64,000 nucleotides of DNA, taken from assembly GCA_964560085.1 (NCBI GenBank), contig CAZLKF010000003.1, forward strand, positions 37,186 through 101,185, written 5' to 3'. Shown in pieces: positions 8,265 through 16,429 of this stretch (the stretch's first letter is position 1; each line of letters begins with the position of its first letter). This DNA comes from RUG11241 sp964560085 (GTDB taxonomy: Bacteria; Bacillota_I; Bacilli_A; RF39; UBA660). Made by a program: the position numbers and the translations under genes. The notes under the pieces were generated by a model, which worked only from the letters and a program-made list of their open reading frames with translations, was not told where the DNA came from and made no database searches.

Positions 8265-9557
8265 TTATTTAAAAATTCCTAAATATTCTTCTAAAGTTAA
8301 ATTGCTTTGCATTATTTCTGTTGCAACAGGAATACCGACATAGCGGACATGCCAAGGTTCGTAACTATAGCCAGTAATCAACTCTTTACCTTTAGGATAT
8401 CTGATAATAAATCCATATTTATAACAATTACTTGCTAACCATTTACCACTTTCAGTATTTCCGAAAGATTGGCTTACTTGACCAATGTCAAAAGCCAAAC
8501 CGGTTTGATGTTCTGAATGGCCAGGTTTTGCTGATCTTTGGTTTGCATATGTCAAGCCATAATTTTTCACATATCTATTATATATTGCTGTTTGTGTACT
8601 ATAAGATCGATACCCTGACTTTAATTTAAGGTTGTATCCTAAGGTATCTGCTTCAGTTTGCATTTTCTTTAATTCTTCGTTCGCTTCAGTATTTAAACCC
8701 CCAAAATTAGATGGAATACTATATTTCTTGTTTACGATTAAAATTCCCTTAATATATGTTGGTCCTTTAACAGTTTCTTCATAGCCATCATTCATGTCAT
8801 TCTCATTAAAAACTTTTACCGTTCGTGTTACTTTAACTTCATTATCAGAGGTATCATTAGCAGTATATGTAACAATATAATCACCAACTTTTGATGTATC
8901 TATTTCATTTTCAATTTTTATATTATCTAAAATTTTGCCATCACAATTATCAACAACTTGAACTCCATATTCTTCATAAATTCCATTCAATTTAATTGTT
9001 AACAAACTTGCCCCATTTAAAGAAATTGTCGGTTTTATAGAATCATGGCTGTTTAATATTCTTTCGGTAGTTGTCTCATTACCGTTGCTATCTTTAACTT
9101 TATAAATTATTCTATCATTATGTCTTTCAGTTAAAACTTTTCCCGTAATATCGCCATCATAATTGTCGGTTGCTCTATAACCTTGTTCTACAAAGTCTCG
9201 TCCACATAAAACGTATTCCTTATCACCAAGTAAATTCAACTCTGGTGCTATATTGTCAACTATTTTCACAATTCGTGTAATGTTTCGCTGAGCTAGACCT
9301 TTTTTGATAGTATATATCAACTCATAAGTATTTATACTGCTCGTATCAACATTGCCTGTTACAATAACTTCATTCTGTATTTTTTGACCAAAAAAAGTAG
9401 CGTCCACACCTAAATCATTATATTGGTCCCCCAATGTTACAGTTAATTCTTCATCGCCAATTAATTTTAAACTTAAAAAGGGATTGTATATAATTAATCC
9501 GATTAAAGCAGTAAACCATATGATAAATAGTAATATCTTTAATTCTTTATTATGCAT
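8265..9557 (-). CDS. M15 family D,D-/L,D-carboxypeptidase with Ig-like repeats (VanY-like)
   Basis: 430 residues. A single N-terminal membrane anchor (about 8-26) is followed by three tandem Ig-like modules (about 30-103, 105-172, 173-250) with recurring DNYDGDI/DNCDGKI and KVKDSNGNE/YTANDTSDNE signatures of the DUF5011/HYR type. The catalytic M15B domain (about 270-430) has LKSGYRSY, PGHSEHQTGLAFDIG (zinc His and Asp) and EPWHVRYVG (zinc His). Such enzymes trim D-Ala from peptidoglycan stem peptides at the cell surface; the Ig modules probably act as a spacer or wall-binding stalk. Start ATG is preceded by AGAGGA. An adjacent TGA-TATAAT extended -10 suggests its own promoter. Confidence 0.92.
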   Translation of the reverse strand: MHNKELKILLFIIWFTALIGLIIYNPFLSLKLIGDEELTVTLGDQYNDLGVDATFFGQKIQNEVIVTGNVDTSSINTYELIYTIKKGLAQRNITRIVKIVDNIAPELNLLGDKEYVLCGRDFVEQGYRATDNYDGDITGKVLTERHNDRIIYKVKDSNGNETTTERILNSHDSIKPTISLNGASLLTIKLNGIYEEYGVQVVDNCDGKILDNIKIENEIDTSKVGDYIVTYTANDTSDNEVKVTRTVKVFNENDMNDGYEETVKGPTYIKGILIVNKKYSIPSNFGGLNTEANEELKKMQTEADTLGYNLKLKSGYRSYSTQTAIYNRYVKNYGLTYANQRSAKPGHSEHQTGLAFDIGQVSQSFGNTESGKWLASNCYKYGFIIRYPKGKELITGYSYEPWHVRYVGIPVATEIMQSNLTLEEYLGIFK

Positions 9558-9603
9558 ACTTACATCCTCTTTATTGTAATAATTATATCATTTTTTTGTT
9601 AAT

Positions 9604-9625
9604 AAAAAAAGTAGTGTAACTACTT
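9604..9625 (-). terminator. Terminator after the KsgA-like gene
   Basis: Minus-strand stem AAGTAGT/ACTACTT with a 3-nt loop followed by seven T; it overlaps the stop codon at 9620. Confidence 0.75.
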
Positions 9626-10417
9626 CTCCTTAAAATAATCATTAATTATTTCATATAATTTTTTTAATTCTTCATTTGAACAAGTACTAAATTGCTTGAT
9701 AAGAATTTCATTTGGTATTTGTAAATTGTCGATTATTTGTTTGCTCATTTTTTGAGTTAAAACATCACCATTTATCTTATAAAGTTTAATAAATGATTCA
9801 ATTAAACCATTTTTAATTTTCTTATCATGATATAAAAACATATATCTAAATAATAGTAATGTTTTATCAATTATTTCTTCTTCACTTTTTAATGTTAACT
9901 TTAACATTGCTGACATTACGTGAGGTTTAGGCTCAAAAGCGTCTGGCGTTATTTCCATTATTTTTTCTGATTTAAAATAACAATTTGTCAATAAACCCAA
10001 CTTGGTAATTGCTTGTGTATCAACATTAGTAGCATATCGATTTCCGGTTATCATAATTATTTCTTTAGCCTTGCATTTTACCATTTTAATGATAAAAGGT
10101 TCAATAATACTATAGGGTAAACAAGTTATTACTTTATCACATTCAGGAATATAAGTATCTATTACCGATTCATAAATAAACTCAATATTATTGGCAACAA
10201 TCTTATCGAGAAATGGTTTTAATCTTCGATCAAGCTCAATCGCGTATACTTTTTTAACACGTGGGGCTATTAATTTAGTAATATTTCCTTTCCCACTTCC
10301 AACCTCAACAACAATATCATTTTTAGTTAAAGATGACATTTCTAGTAGCTTTTCAATAACAATTTGATCAATTAAAAAATGTTGATCAAATCTATCAGTA
10401 TCATTTATAAAATCCAT
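9620..10417 (-). CDS. KsgA/Erm-superfamily rRNA adenine methyltransferase-like protein
   Basis: 265 residues with the RrnaAD fold: DQHFLID (about 11-17), SAM-binding motif I VEVGSGKGN (37-45), acidic motif AIELD (59-63) and a C-terminal helical region. KsgA/Erm enzymes N6-dimethylate adenines in rRNA. The catalytic motif IV, normally N-[LIV]-P-Y, reads CLPY (99-102), so the Asn that positions the adenine amino group is replaced by Cys. That casts doubt on canonical m6(2)A activity and suggests a divergent paralogue. Low similarity apart from motifs also fits divergence from KsgA. It lies 15 nt downstream of the 216-residue protein gene and is probably in one operon with it and the RSH gene. 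AAGGAGG precedes the ATG. Confidence 0.75.
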   Translation of the reverse strand: MDFINDTDRFDQHFLIDQIVIEKLLEMSSLTKNDIVVEVGSGKGNITKLIAPRVKKVYAIELDRRLKPFLDKIVANNIEFIYESVIDTYIPECDKVITCLPYSIIEPFIIKMVKCKAKEIIMITGNRYATNVDTQAITKLGLLTNCYFKSEKIMEITPDAFEPKPHVMSAMLKLTLKSEEEIIDKTLLLFRYMFLYHDKKIKNGLIESFIKLYKINGDVLTQKMSKQIIDNLQIPNEILIKQFSTCSNEELKKLYEIINDYFKEK

Positions 10418-10432
10418 ACTATCCTCCTTGTT

Positions 10433-11083
10433 CTATTGCTCGAATCTGCGTAAAAAAGCAATTCTCTTTGATTCCAATTTTTGATAATATTCATCATTGT
10501 GAAATTCACGATAATCATGTACCGCTTCCAGCAATTGATTGTTTAAAGTATTATAAGTCATTAAATCTTCAGCAGTTGTATAACCAATAAATATACTTGA
10601 TAAACGTGATGCGAATAAACTATTAACACACTTTTGTAATTCAACATCTGAGATATTATCCATAAAAAAGTGAATTCGTAATCTTCTTTCTAGTTTTTGT
10701 CTTAAATCCATATCAATTAGAGAAAAATTGGCAAATTCTAATTCATAAACATCTCGAAAATTACCACCAAATATTATTTCTGCTTGAGATTCTATATCTA
10801 TATAATTAGTAACAATTCCTTTTAATTGTAATTGCTTCAATAATTCTAAAAAAAGATATTGTTGCCAAACCTCAATTGTTATTGATTTTTTATCTAAATT
10901 TTCTGGAATTCCAGCAATTATTTTTTTTACAATTGACGAATTTGCAAAATCTATAATGACATCGATTGTTTCAAAATCTTGAGTATTAATAGTTTCTTTA
11001 ATTTCATTTATTTCTTCCTCAGTTAAATCATAATGAATTTCATTATCATAAACATTAGAATATAAATGATTTACAGCATACAT
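10433..11083 (-). CDS. Conserved-looking protein of unknown function (216 aa)
   Basis: I do not recognise this family. The product is soluble, acidic in its first half and predicted largely alpha-helical from its Leu/Glu/Lys periodicity, with a basic C-terminus (SKRIAFLRRFEQ). No TM segment, signal peptide, cysteine cluster or nucleotide-binding motif is visible. It starts 37 nt after the RSH gene with GGGGGAATTCAA upstream, and is followed after 15 nt by the KsgA-like gene, so the three are probably cotranscribed. A helper to either neighbour is possible but not shown. Confidence 0.6.
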   Translation of the reverse strand: MYAVNHLYSNVYDNEIHYDLTEEEINEIKETINTQDFETIDVIIDFANSSIVKKIIAGIPENLDKKSITIEVWQQYLFLELLKQLQLKGIVTNYIDIESQAEIIFGGNFRDVYELEFANFSLIDMDLRQKLERRLRIHFFMDNISDVELQKCVNSLFASRLSSIFIGYTTAEDLMTYNTLNNQLLEAVHDYREFHNDEYYQKLESKRIAFLRRFEQ

Positions 11084-11119
11084 TTGAATTCCCCCTACTT
11101 GTTATTATAAACCTTTATT

Positions 11120-12580
11120 TTAAGAATTTCCACTCTTTATAGGATTAAGTGATTTAGTAAATTCGCGAATTTTTCTTTTTGCATATGTTGTTTGTGCATT
11201 ATCAATCCATTCAGTTTTTGGGCCATATGCCAATTCATCAGTTAATATTTTTATGCGATCTTTACTATGCAATTGATAAGTAACATCAACTAATTTGTCA
11301 TTGACAATAGCCCCAATCATCATATTTCCAATATCAGTATGAATGTGATAAGCAAAATCAATAACTGTTGAACCAGCTGGCAATTCAACTACTTCTCCTT
11401 TTGGTGTATAAACATAAATATTGGGTGCAAATAGTTCTTTTTTGACTTGTGAAACAAATTCCGCATTATCACTAAACATACTATTTATTTCATTTAATGA
11501 TTTAAAAAATTGAAATTTTTGACGCAGATCTTCTTGCATAACATCACGAGCTTGACCTTTAGAAATATCCCAATAAGCAGTTAGTCCAAAGGAAGCAATT
11601 CTATCCATTTCAAAAGTTCTTATCTGAGTCTGAATTAATCTTTCATCAGGACCAAACACCGTTGTATGCAAAGATCTATACATATTTGTCTTCGGATTAC
11701 AAATATAATCTTTAAATTTATCATTAATTGGTGGATATTTTGAATGAATCAACATTAAAGCGTAATAGCAATTTTTGATTTCATCTACCATTACTTTTAA
11801 TGCTAACAAATCATGAATATCCGATAATTTATGGTTCTGTTCCAATTGTTTATAAATACCATAGATGTTTTTGGTTCGAACTTTAATTTCAAAAGGAATT
11901 GAATTGTCACTTAATAAAGAAGAAATAGTGCTCAAAATTTCTTTTATACACTTTTCGCTATCTTGTTCAATATTTTGAACTTTATCTTTAATATCTTCAT
12001 ATATTTTAGGTTTTAATTGGCGAAGCGATAAATCTTCTAATTCGCTTTTTATACGATATGCGCCTATGTAATATGCTAAAGGAACAAATAACTCCATTGT
12101 TTCTAAAGAAATTTCTTGTCTTTTTTGTTCATTTTTGAATTCGATTGTTCGCATGTTGTGTAAGCGATCTGCTAATTTTACAATAATTATTCGAACATCA
12201 TTTGTAATACCAGTAATTATCTTTCGCGTATTTGCTAAGTTTTGTTCACTTTTACTAGAAAAATTTATTTTGGAAATTTTCGTAACTCCATCAACCAATA
12301 AAGCAACATTAGGATTAAATAAATGAGCAATCTCTTCTTTTGTTGCTTTTGTATCCTCTAACACATCATGCAATAAACCAGCGCAAATAGTATCGCGATC
12401 AGCATGCATTTCTGATAAAATATAAGCAACATTAAGTGGATGGGTAATATAAGGTTCCCCACTTTGCCTTAATTGACCTTTATGCATAGTATTAGCATAA
12501 TCATAACACTTTGTTATAAATTCCACTTCTTCTTGGTTATAATTTTTTACATGGTTGATCAAATCGGTTATTGTAATCAT
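11120..12580 (-). CDS. RelA/SpoT homologue, (p)ppGpp synthetase/hydrolase lacking the C-terminal regulatory half
   Basis: 486 residues. An HD hydrolase domain (about 25-180; HDVLEDT with HD at 71-72) is followed by the nucleotidyltransferase synthetase domain (about 200-345, including NPKTNMYRSLHTTVFG) and a TGS domain (about 385-450, NIYVYTPKGEVVELPAGST). Long RSH proteins are about 730 residues and continue with helical, zinc-finger and ACT domains; here the protein stops soon after TGS, so much of the ribosome-sensing part is absent. The hydrolase and synthetase motifs look intact. The ATG follows AAGGGAGG, which itself contains the stop codon of an upstream 43-codon ORF. Role: stringent response alarmone metabolism. 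Confidence 0.93.
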   Translation of the reverse strand: MITITDLINHVKNYNQEEVEFITKCYDYANTMHKGQLRQSGEPYITHPLNVAYILSEMHADRDTICAGLLHDVLEDTKATKEEIAHLFNPNVALLVDGVTKISKINFSSKSEQNLANTRKIITGITNDVRIIIVKLADRLHNMRTIEFKNEQKRQEISLETMELFVPLAYYIGAYRIKSELEDLSLRQLKPKIYEDIKDKVQNIEQDSEKCIKEILSTISSLLSDNSIPFEIKVRTKNIYGIYKQLEQNHKLSDIHDLLALKVMVDEIKNCYYALMLIHSKYPPINDKFKDYICNPKTNMYRSLHTTVFGPDERLIQTQIRTFEMDRIASFGLTAYWDISKGQARDVMQEDLRQKFQFFKSLNEINSMFSDNAEFVSQVKKELFAPNIYVYTPKGEVVELPAGSTVIDFAYHIHTDIGNMMIGAIVNDKLVDVTYQLHSKDRIKILTDELAYGPKTEWIDNAQTTYAKRKIREFTKSLNPIKSGNS

Positions 12581-12592
12581 TTTAATCCTCCC

Positions 12593-12724
12593 TTAGAAAA
12601 CGCAAAACGGCGCTCTAAATAATAGAGTCACCGTTTTTTTGAATTCAACAATATTTTTTAAGGAAGACCAGCACGAAAAAATTCGCATGTTGTGTTTCAA
12701 ACTCTTTTGAGTATTTTTTTTCAT
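12593..12724 (-). CDS. Putative 43-residue leader ORF upstream of the RSH gene
   Basis: Starting at ATG 12724 (GGGGATGA lies about 6 nt upstream) there is an open frame MKKNTQKSLKHNMRIFSCWS... that ends FRAPFCVF. Its TAA is the first three bases of the TAAGGGAGG Shine-Dalgarno of the RSH gene. It begins about 20 nt after the predicted transcription start. The last third covers a strong RNA hairpin (12604-12637). The composition is basic with several Phe and Cys codons. I know of no homologue. It may be a translated attenuator or leader peptide, or a chance ORF. Confidence 0.45.
   Translation of the reverse strand: MKKNTQKSLKHNMRIFSCWSSLKNIVEFKKTVTLLFRAPFCVF
12604..12637 (-). promoter_or_regulatory. 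Hairpin immediately upstream of the RSH Shine-Dalgarno
   Basis: AAAACGG pairs with CCGTTTT (12631-12637 with 12604-12610) and is extended by inner pairs up to CTCTA/TAGAG. In the sense direction no U-run follows, so it is not a normal terminator of the leader transcript; in the plus direction a T run does follow. It lies inside the leader ORF, so translation would melt it. Confidence 0.5.
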
Positions 12725-12749
12725 ACTATCATCCCCAATTAATGCATTT

Positions 12750-12779
12750 AATATACTACTTAATTAGTTAAAATGTCAA
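12750..12779 (-). promoter_or_regulatory. Promoter of the leader ORF-RSH transcript
   Basis: Minus-strand TTGACA (12774-12779), 18-nt spacer, TATATT (12750-12755). It lies just beyond the DUF362 stop, implying an RSH leader of about 160 nt. Confidence 0.75.
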
Positions 12780-12787
12780 GTATTTAT

Positions 12788-13672
12788 TTAATCGATTGAA
12801 ATTAGTTCATACTCACGTATGCCAAGACCTAGATCAGCAGCCATTTCAACTGTATGGATAGCATTTTTTTCTTTCATTCGTTCTACTAAAGAATTTTTAC
12901 CATTATCAGAAGAATTAATGATTTGATCATAACAGCATTGATCAAGAGCTACAGGATCCACACTTGCAAAAATACCGATATCTTTCATTTCTGGTGTGTG
13001 GGGATTAGCATCGCAATCACAATCAATTGAAAGATTGTTTGCAACATTAATATAAACAATATTTTCAGGTTTAAAATAATCAACCACTGCTTTATCAGCT
13101 TCGGCCATACTTTCTAAAAACCCATCTTGATCATCAATGTGATTCCACATTTCATCAGGATCTTTAGTAAACCCAACCGAATGAATCCAAGCTTTACCAT
13201 TGCGTGAAGCAACTCCGATTGACATATTTTTTAATGCCCCACCAAAGCCACCCATAGCGTGTCCTTTAAAATGCGACAACATTAACATTGAATCATAATT
13301 ATTAATATGGGATCCAACTATATTAACTCCCTTTAAATGTTTACCACCACTTATAGGGATTTCAATTTCTCCATCTTCATCTAAAATGTCGCATGGAGCA
13401 ATGGCTTTAAAACCATGATCTTCAATTGCTCGCCAGTGATCACTAACATTAAACCTTTTCCCACGATAAGCTGTACAATTTTCAACAATTGTTCCCTTTA
13501 ATTTGTTAACTAAATTTTTGATTAATTTAGGATTTAAAAAATTATGACCACCAGGTTCACCAGTGGAAATTTTTACTGCCACTTTCCCTTTTAATTCAAC
13601 GCCTAAAACTTCATAAATTTTGATTAAACTATCTGCTGTAATTTCCTTCGTAAAATAAACTTTTGCTTTCAT
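12788..13672 (-). CDS. DUF362 domain-containing protein
   Basis: 294 residues, a full-length DUF362 domain. Recognisable features are KISTGEPGGHNFL near residue 35, LSHFKGHAMGGFGGALKN near 137-154 and the Asp/Cys-rich IDCDCDANPHTPEM near 217-230. The appended 2[4Fe-4S] ferredoxin segment common in clostridial members is not present, although several cysteines could bind a metal. The reaction of the family is not known. AGAGGAG precedes the ATG. It follows the lipoprotein gene by about 25 nt and probably ends that operon. Confidence 0.8.
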   Translation of the reverse strand: MKAKVYFTKEITADSLIKIYEVLGVELKGKVAVKISTGEPGGHNFLNPKLIKNLVNKLKGTIVENCTAYRGKRFNVSDHWRAIEDHGFKAIAPCDILDEDGEIEIPISGGKHLKGVNIVGSHINNYDSMLMLSHFKGHAMGGFGGALKNMSIGVASRNGKAWIHSVGFTKDPDEMWNHIDDQDGFLESMAEADKAVVDYFKPENIVYINVANNLSIDCDCDANPHTPEMKDIGIFASVDPVALDQCCYDQIINSSDNGKNSLVERMKEKNAIHTVEMAADLGLGIREYELISID

Positions 13673-13696
13673 ATTGTCTCCTCTTTCTAAGATTAT

Positions 13697-14164
13697 TTAT
13701 TTTGTTGCTTCTTCATAAGTACGACCACTTAAGGTATAAATTACATTTCCATTATTATTATCATTAACTGTAATTTTATTATTATTTATATCACTTATAT
13801 TAACAATAACTGTTGTCGTTAATTCTTCATAAGGTCCATCAATTTCATTTTCAAGGTTTGCTGGATAATAAACAGTCAATTTGTAAACATCATTCTTTTG
13901 ATATTCAACATTTTTAATAATTCCTGCACCTCGACCAGCACCTGCATTCCAAATGCCAGCAAAATAAGTTTCATTCATTTCTTCGTACGAAAAGCAAACA
14001 AATTTACTCTTTTCTTCATCAGACCAATATCCTTTTAATTTTCCCCAAAGTTCATTAATTGGTAATTCTTTATCGATTGGCAACTCTTTCTCTTCTGAAC
14101 CACATCCAACCAAAGTAAAACAAATTGTAAATAGTAATAACATTGTAAATATCTTTTTTTTCAT
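13697..14164 (-). CDS. Small lipoprotein, unknown function
   Basis: 155 residues with a lipoprotein signal peptide: MKKKIFTMLLLF, hydrophobic core, then lipobox LVGC with Cys at 21. The mature part is hydrophilic and beta-strand rich, with the segment WNAGAGRGAGI and a C-terminal block of Asn/Val strands. It is expected on the outer face of the membrane. I do not recognise the family. The lipobox and signal peptide resemble those of the lipoproteins at 15925 and 16430, but the mature sequences differ. GAGGGAGG precedes the start. Confidence 0.75.
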   Translation of the reverse strand: MKKKIFTMLLLFTICFTLVGCGSEEKELPIDKELPINELWGKLKGYWSDEEKSKFVCFSYEEMNETYFAGIWNAGAGRGAGIIKNVEYQKNDVYKLTVYYPANLENEIDGPYEELTTTVIVNISDINNNKITVNDNNNGNVIYTLSGRTYEEATK

Positions 14165-14178
14165 AAATATACCTCCCT

Positions 14179-14598
14179 CTATAAATTATCTAATATTTCA
14201 TCTATATCTTTTTTGATGAGTCCTTGCATTGTTTCTTTATATTTCATAACATCAATTGTTAACAATTTATCTTTTATTTGCTCATTTAATTCTGTTTTAT
14301 ACAATAATAAAGTATGCAATGATTTTAAACATTGCCGAACCGCAGTTGACGTTTCATCATTCAATTCTTCAAGTATTTTGTCAATGTTCATATCAATAAT
14401 GTTTTCATCATCCCATTTTGCATTGGCACAAATAAGGCGAAACCCGCGAACCCTGGTATATGACATGTCAGAATCAAGCATTCTAATGAATTCATCAATA
14501 TATTGATATAATTCATTAGACTCACTAGCAGTTCTTTCTAAAGCTAAAAATTCATCATAAATAGCTTTACTATCTTTTCCATATAAATTATCAATCAT
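14179..14598 (-). CDS. HEAT-repeat-like small protein, unknown function
   Basis: 139 residues, all-helical by inspection, acidic. The segment YTRVRGFRLICANAKWDDEN followed by VRQCLKSLHTLLLYK matches a widespread clostridial family (sometimes labelled SufBD-like) of HEAT/armadillo-type helical proteins that occur as stand-alone small ORFs. No catalytic motif is visible. AAAGGAG precedes the ATG and it sits 11 nt downstream of the cation-efflux gene, so it is likely cotranscribed. Confidence 0.65.
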   Translation of the reverse strand: MIDNLYGKDSKAIYDEFLALERTASESNELYQYIDEFIRMLDSDMSYTRVRGFRLICANAKWDDENIIDMNIDKILEELNDETSTAVRQCLKSLHTLLLYKTELNEQIKDKLLTIDVMKYKETMQGLIKKDIDEILDNL

Positions 14599-14609
14599 GT
14601 TCTCTCCTT

Positions 14610-15494
14610 TTAATGATGATGATGCTCTACTATTTCATTTACTTGACAATCATGATTTTCGCAATTCTCTTTATTATCTTCAACTTCAATTGTCACATGA
14701 CCAATATGATATTTCATCAGTTCTTGTCTGATATTTTCTTTTAGTTTGCATATATCATTGCAATCACTCACAATATGCATCGTTGCATAATTATTAACAC
14801 CATCAATACTCCAAATATGAATATGATGAATATCTTTTATATTTTTGTTTTTAAGTAGTTGTTTTCTTACTTCTTCAATTGAAATATTTTGAGGAATTTT
14901 TTCCAGAAACAAATCTAAAATAGCCTTAAAATTTTTAAACGAATGAATCAATATATATATAGCAACCCCAATTGACATTATTGAATCAATAATAGCAATT
15001 TCCGTAAATTTAATAATAATTGATCCTATTAAAACAACTACCCATCCTAAAACATCTTCAAGCATATGTAAATTTACAGACTTTTGATTTAAAGAGTCAC
15101 CATCTTTTGTAAAGTAAGCTGCAAGAAAGTTAATTATTACACCAAAAATAGCAAATATTAACATCCCATTATAGTTAATAGAAACTGGATTTATCAAACG
15201 CATAAATGTATGATAAATAACAAATATTGAACCAACAAACAAAATTGTTGTCGTAATAAAAGCTCCCAAAATAGAATATCTTACATAACCATATGTATAG
15301 CTATTATCAGGTTTTCTTCGGCTTTTTTTCTCAAGAAAATAAGATAAGCCTATACTTATGGCATCACCACAATCATGAACAGCATCAGATATTATTGCAA
15401 TACTATTAGTAAATATTCCCCCAACTAATTCAAATATTGAGAATGTTATATTTAAAATAAAAGCAATTAAAATATTTTTTTCAGTTTTTTTCAT
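14610..15494 (-). CDS. Cation diffusion facilitator (CDF) family metal efflux protein
   Basis: 294 residues with six predicted TM segments and a cytosolic C-terminal ferredoxin-like domain (about 205-280). The transport-site motifs are present as HDCGD in TM2 (about 41-45) and HMLED in TM5 (about 144-148), matching HxxxD patterns of Zn/Cd/Co exporters of the CzcD/ZitB group. The tail ends in NHDC...EHHHH, a histidine-rich metal-binding end. It exports divalent cations, probably Zn2+, in exchange for protons. It overlaps the upstream gene by 14 nt, indicating translational coupling. Confidence 0.93.
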   Translation of the reverse strand: MKKTEKNILIAFILNITFSIFELVGGIFTNSIAIISDAVHDCGDAISIGLSYFLEKKSRRKPDNSYTYGYVRYSILGAFITTTILFVGSIFVIYHTFMRLINPVSINYNGMLIFAIFGVIINFLAAYFTKDGDSLNQKSVNLHMLEDVLGWVVVLIGSIIIKFTEIAIIDSIMSIGVAIYILIHSFKNFKAILDLFLEKIPQNISIEEVRKQLLKNKNIKDIHHIHIWSIDGVNNYATMHIVSDCNDICKLKENIRQELMKYHIGHVTIEVEDNKENCENHDCQVNEIVEHHHH

Positions 15495-15816
15495 TTCTTA
15501 AAACACTTTCTAGAAAAATCTTTTCCTTAAATCCACCACGTTTAAGTTTTTTCTCTTCTTTTACTTTTATAACATCTGTTAAAGTTTTATTTTCAATATT
15601 AGCTAGAGCGTCAATCACTTCTAGCATGTCAGCTAATTCCTCAATTCTATCGGTTACTTCAGTTGCAAGTAATACTTCGTTATATTCTTCAAATAATTTT
15701 TTTTCTAATTGAGTTTTATATTCTTCTTGATTAAGAATTCTAGTAATTGCTTGACTCCCACTTTTCTCTATTATGTCTGGTATTTTATCTCGCACCAATT
15801 TATTATATATCTCCAT
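15481..15816 (-). CDS. Phosphoribosyl-ATP pyrophosphohydrolase-like (MazG/HisE-like) protein
   Basis: 111 residues beginning YNKLVRDKIPDIIEKSG, the hallmark of a small all-alpha NTP pyrophosphohydrolase family related to MazG/HisE. Acidic metal-binding residues are in EEYNEV (about 44-49) and EELADMLEVIDAL (about 60-72), the E-E-x-A-D pattern that binds Mg2+. It probably hydrolyses a nucleotide diphosphate bond. No histidine-biosynthesis gene is nearby, so a housekeeping or prophage-type role is more likely than HisE. GGAAGG precedes the ATG. First gene of the pair with the CDF exporter. Confidence 0.75.
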   Translation of the reverse strand: MEIYNKLVRDKIPDIIEKSGSQAITRILNQEEYKTQLEKKLFEEYNEVLLATEVTDRIEELADMLEVIDALANIENKTLTDVIKVKEEKKLKRGGFKEKIFLESVLRNEKN

Positions 15817-15924
15817 ATATTAACCTTCCATCATCACATTAAAATTATATCACAAAATAATTAATATATAAATGTTAAAAAAAAGTTGAATTAATCAACT
15901 AAAATTGGTCTTAACTCAAACTTT

Positions 15925-16416
15925 TTATTCACCATATGGATTTTCATCAGACATAACAATTGCTAAATTGTAAGATGCATCAACCATATTAAGCTTTGTA
16001 GATTCGTCGGTCATAGTCACACTTATAGAAAAGTTACCAGCATCATTTATGCCAACCCAAGAAAAACTACCATATTCATCAAAACCTGTTTGATCTTCTG
16101 CATAAGCATTTGCTTTTTGTAACCCTTTTGATTTTAAATCATTCACATAAGCAACTACATCTTCAATTTTAGCATTAGAAACATAGGCATCAGCATATTT
16201 GGGAGTAGCTGACTCTTTTTTAGAACTCCACTCTATTTTGCCACTACCTTTGTATTCCATCCCACTCGGAATAAAATCGGCAATTGGAAATGCATAATTT
16301 TTATTGCCACCACCAGTAGTTCCACGATCATTTTCCGTTTCTCCACAACCTGTTAAAGTTAAAAATATTATAAATATAAATGTTAGACTTATTAACTTTT
16401 TAAAATTTTTTTTCAT
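15925..16416 (-). CDS. Small lipoprotein, paralogue of the upstream one
   Basis: 163 residues. Signal peptide with lipobox LTGC (Cys about 24), a Gly/Thr/Asn-rich linker, then about 130 residues of alpha/beta character. The segment PSGMEYKGSGKIEWSSKKES and the later VVAYVNDLKSKG align with YDGKGTIVDQKEDTS and ANAYVDKLYSNG of the neighbouring lipoprotein at 16430-16888, so the two are diverged tandem duplicates. Function unknown, surface located. It lies 13 nt after its paralogue, in one operon. Confidence 0.75.
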   Translation of the reverse strand: MKKNFKKLISLTFIFIIFLTLTGCGETENDRGTTGGGNKNYAFPIADFIPSGMEYKGSGKIEWSSKKESATPKYADAYVSNAKIEDVVAYVNDLKSKGLQKANAYAEDQTGFDEYGSFSWVGINDAGNFSISVTMTDESTKLNMVDASYNLAIVMSDENPYGE

Positions 16417-16429
16417 CTATTAATCCTTC

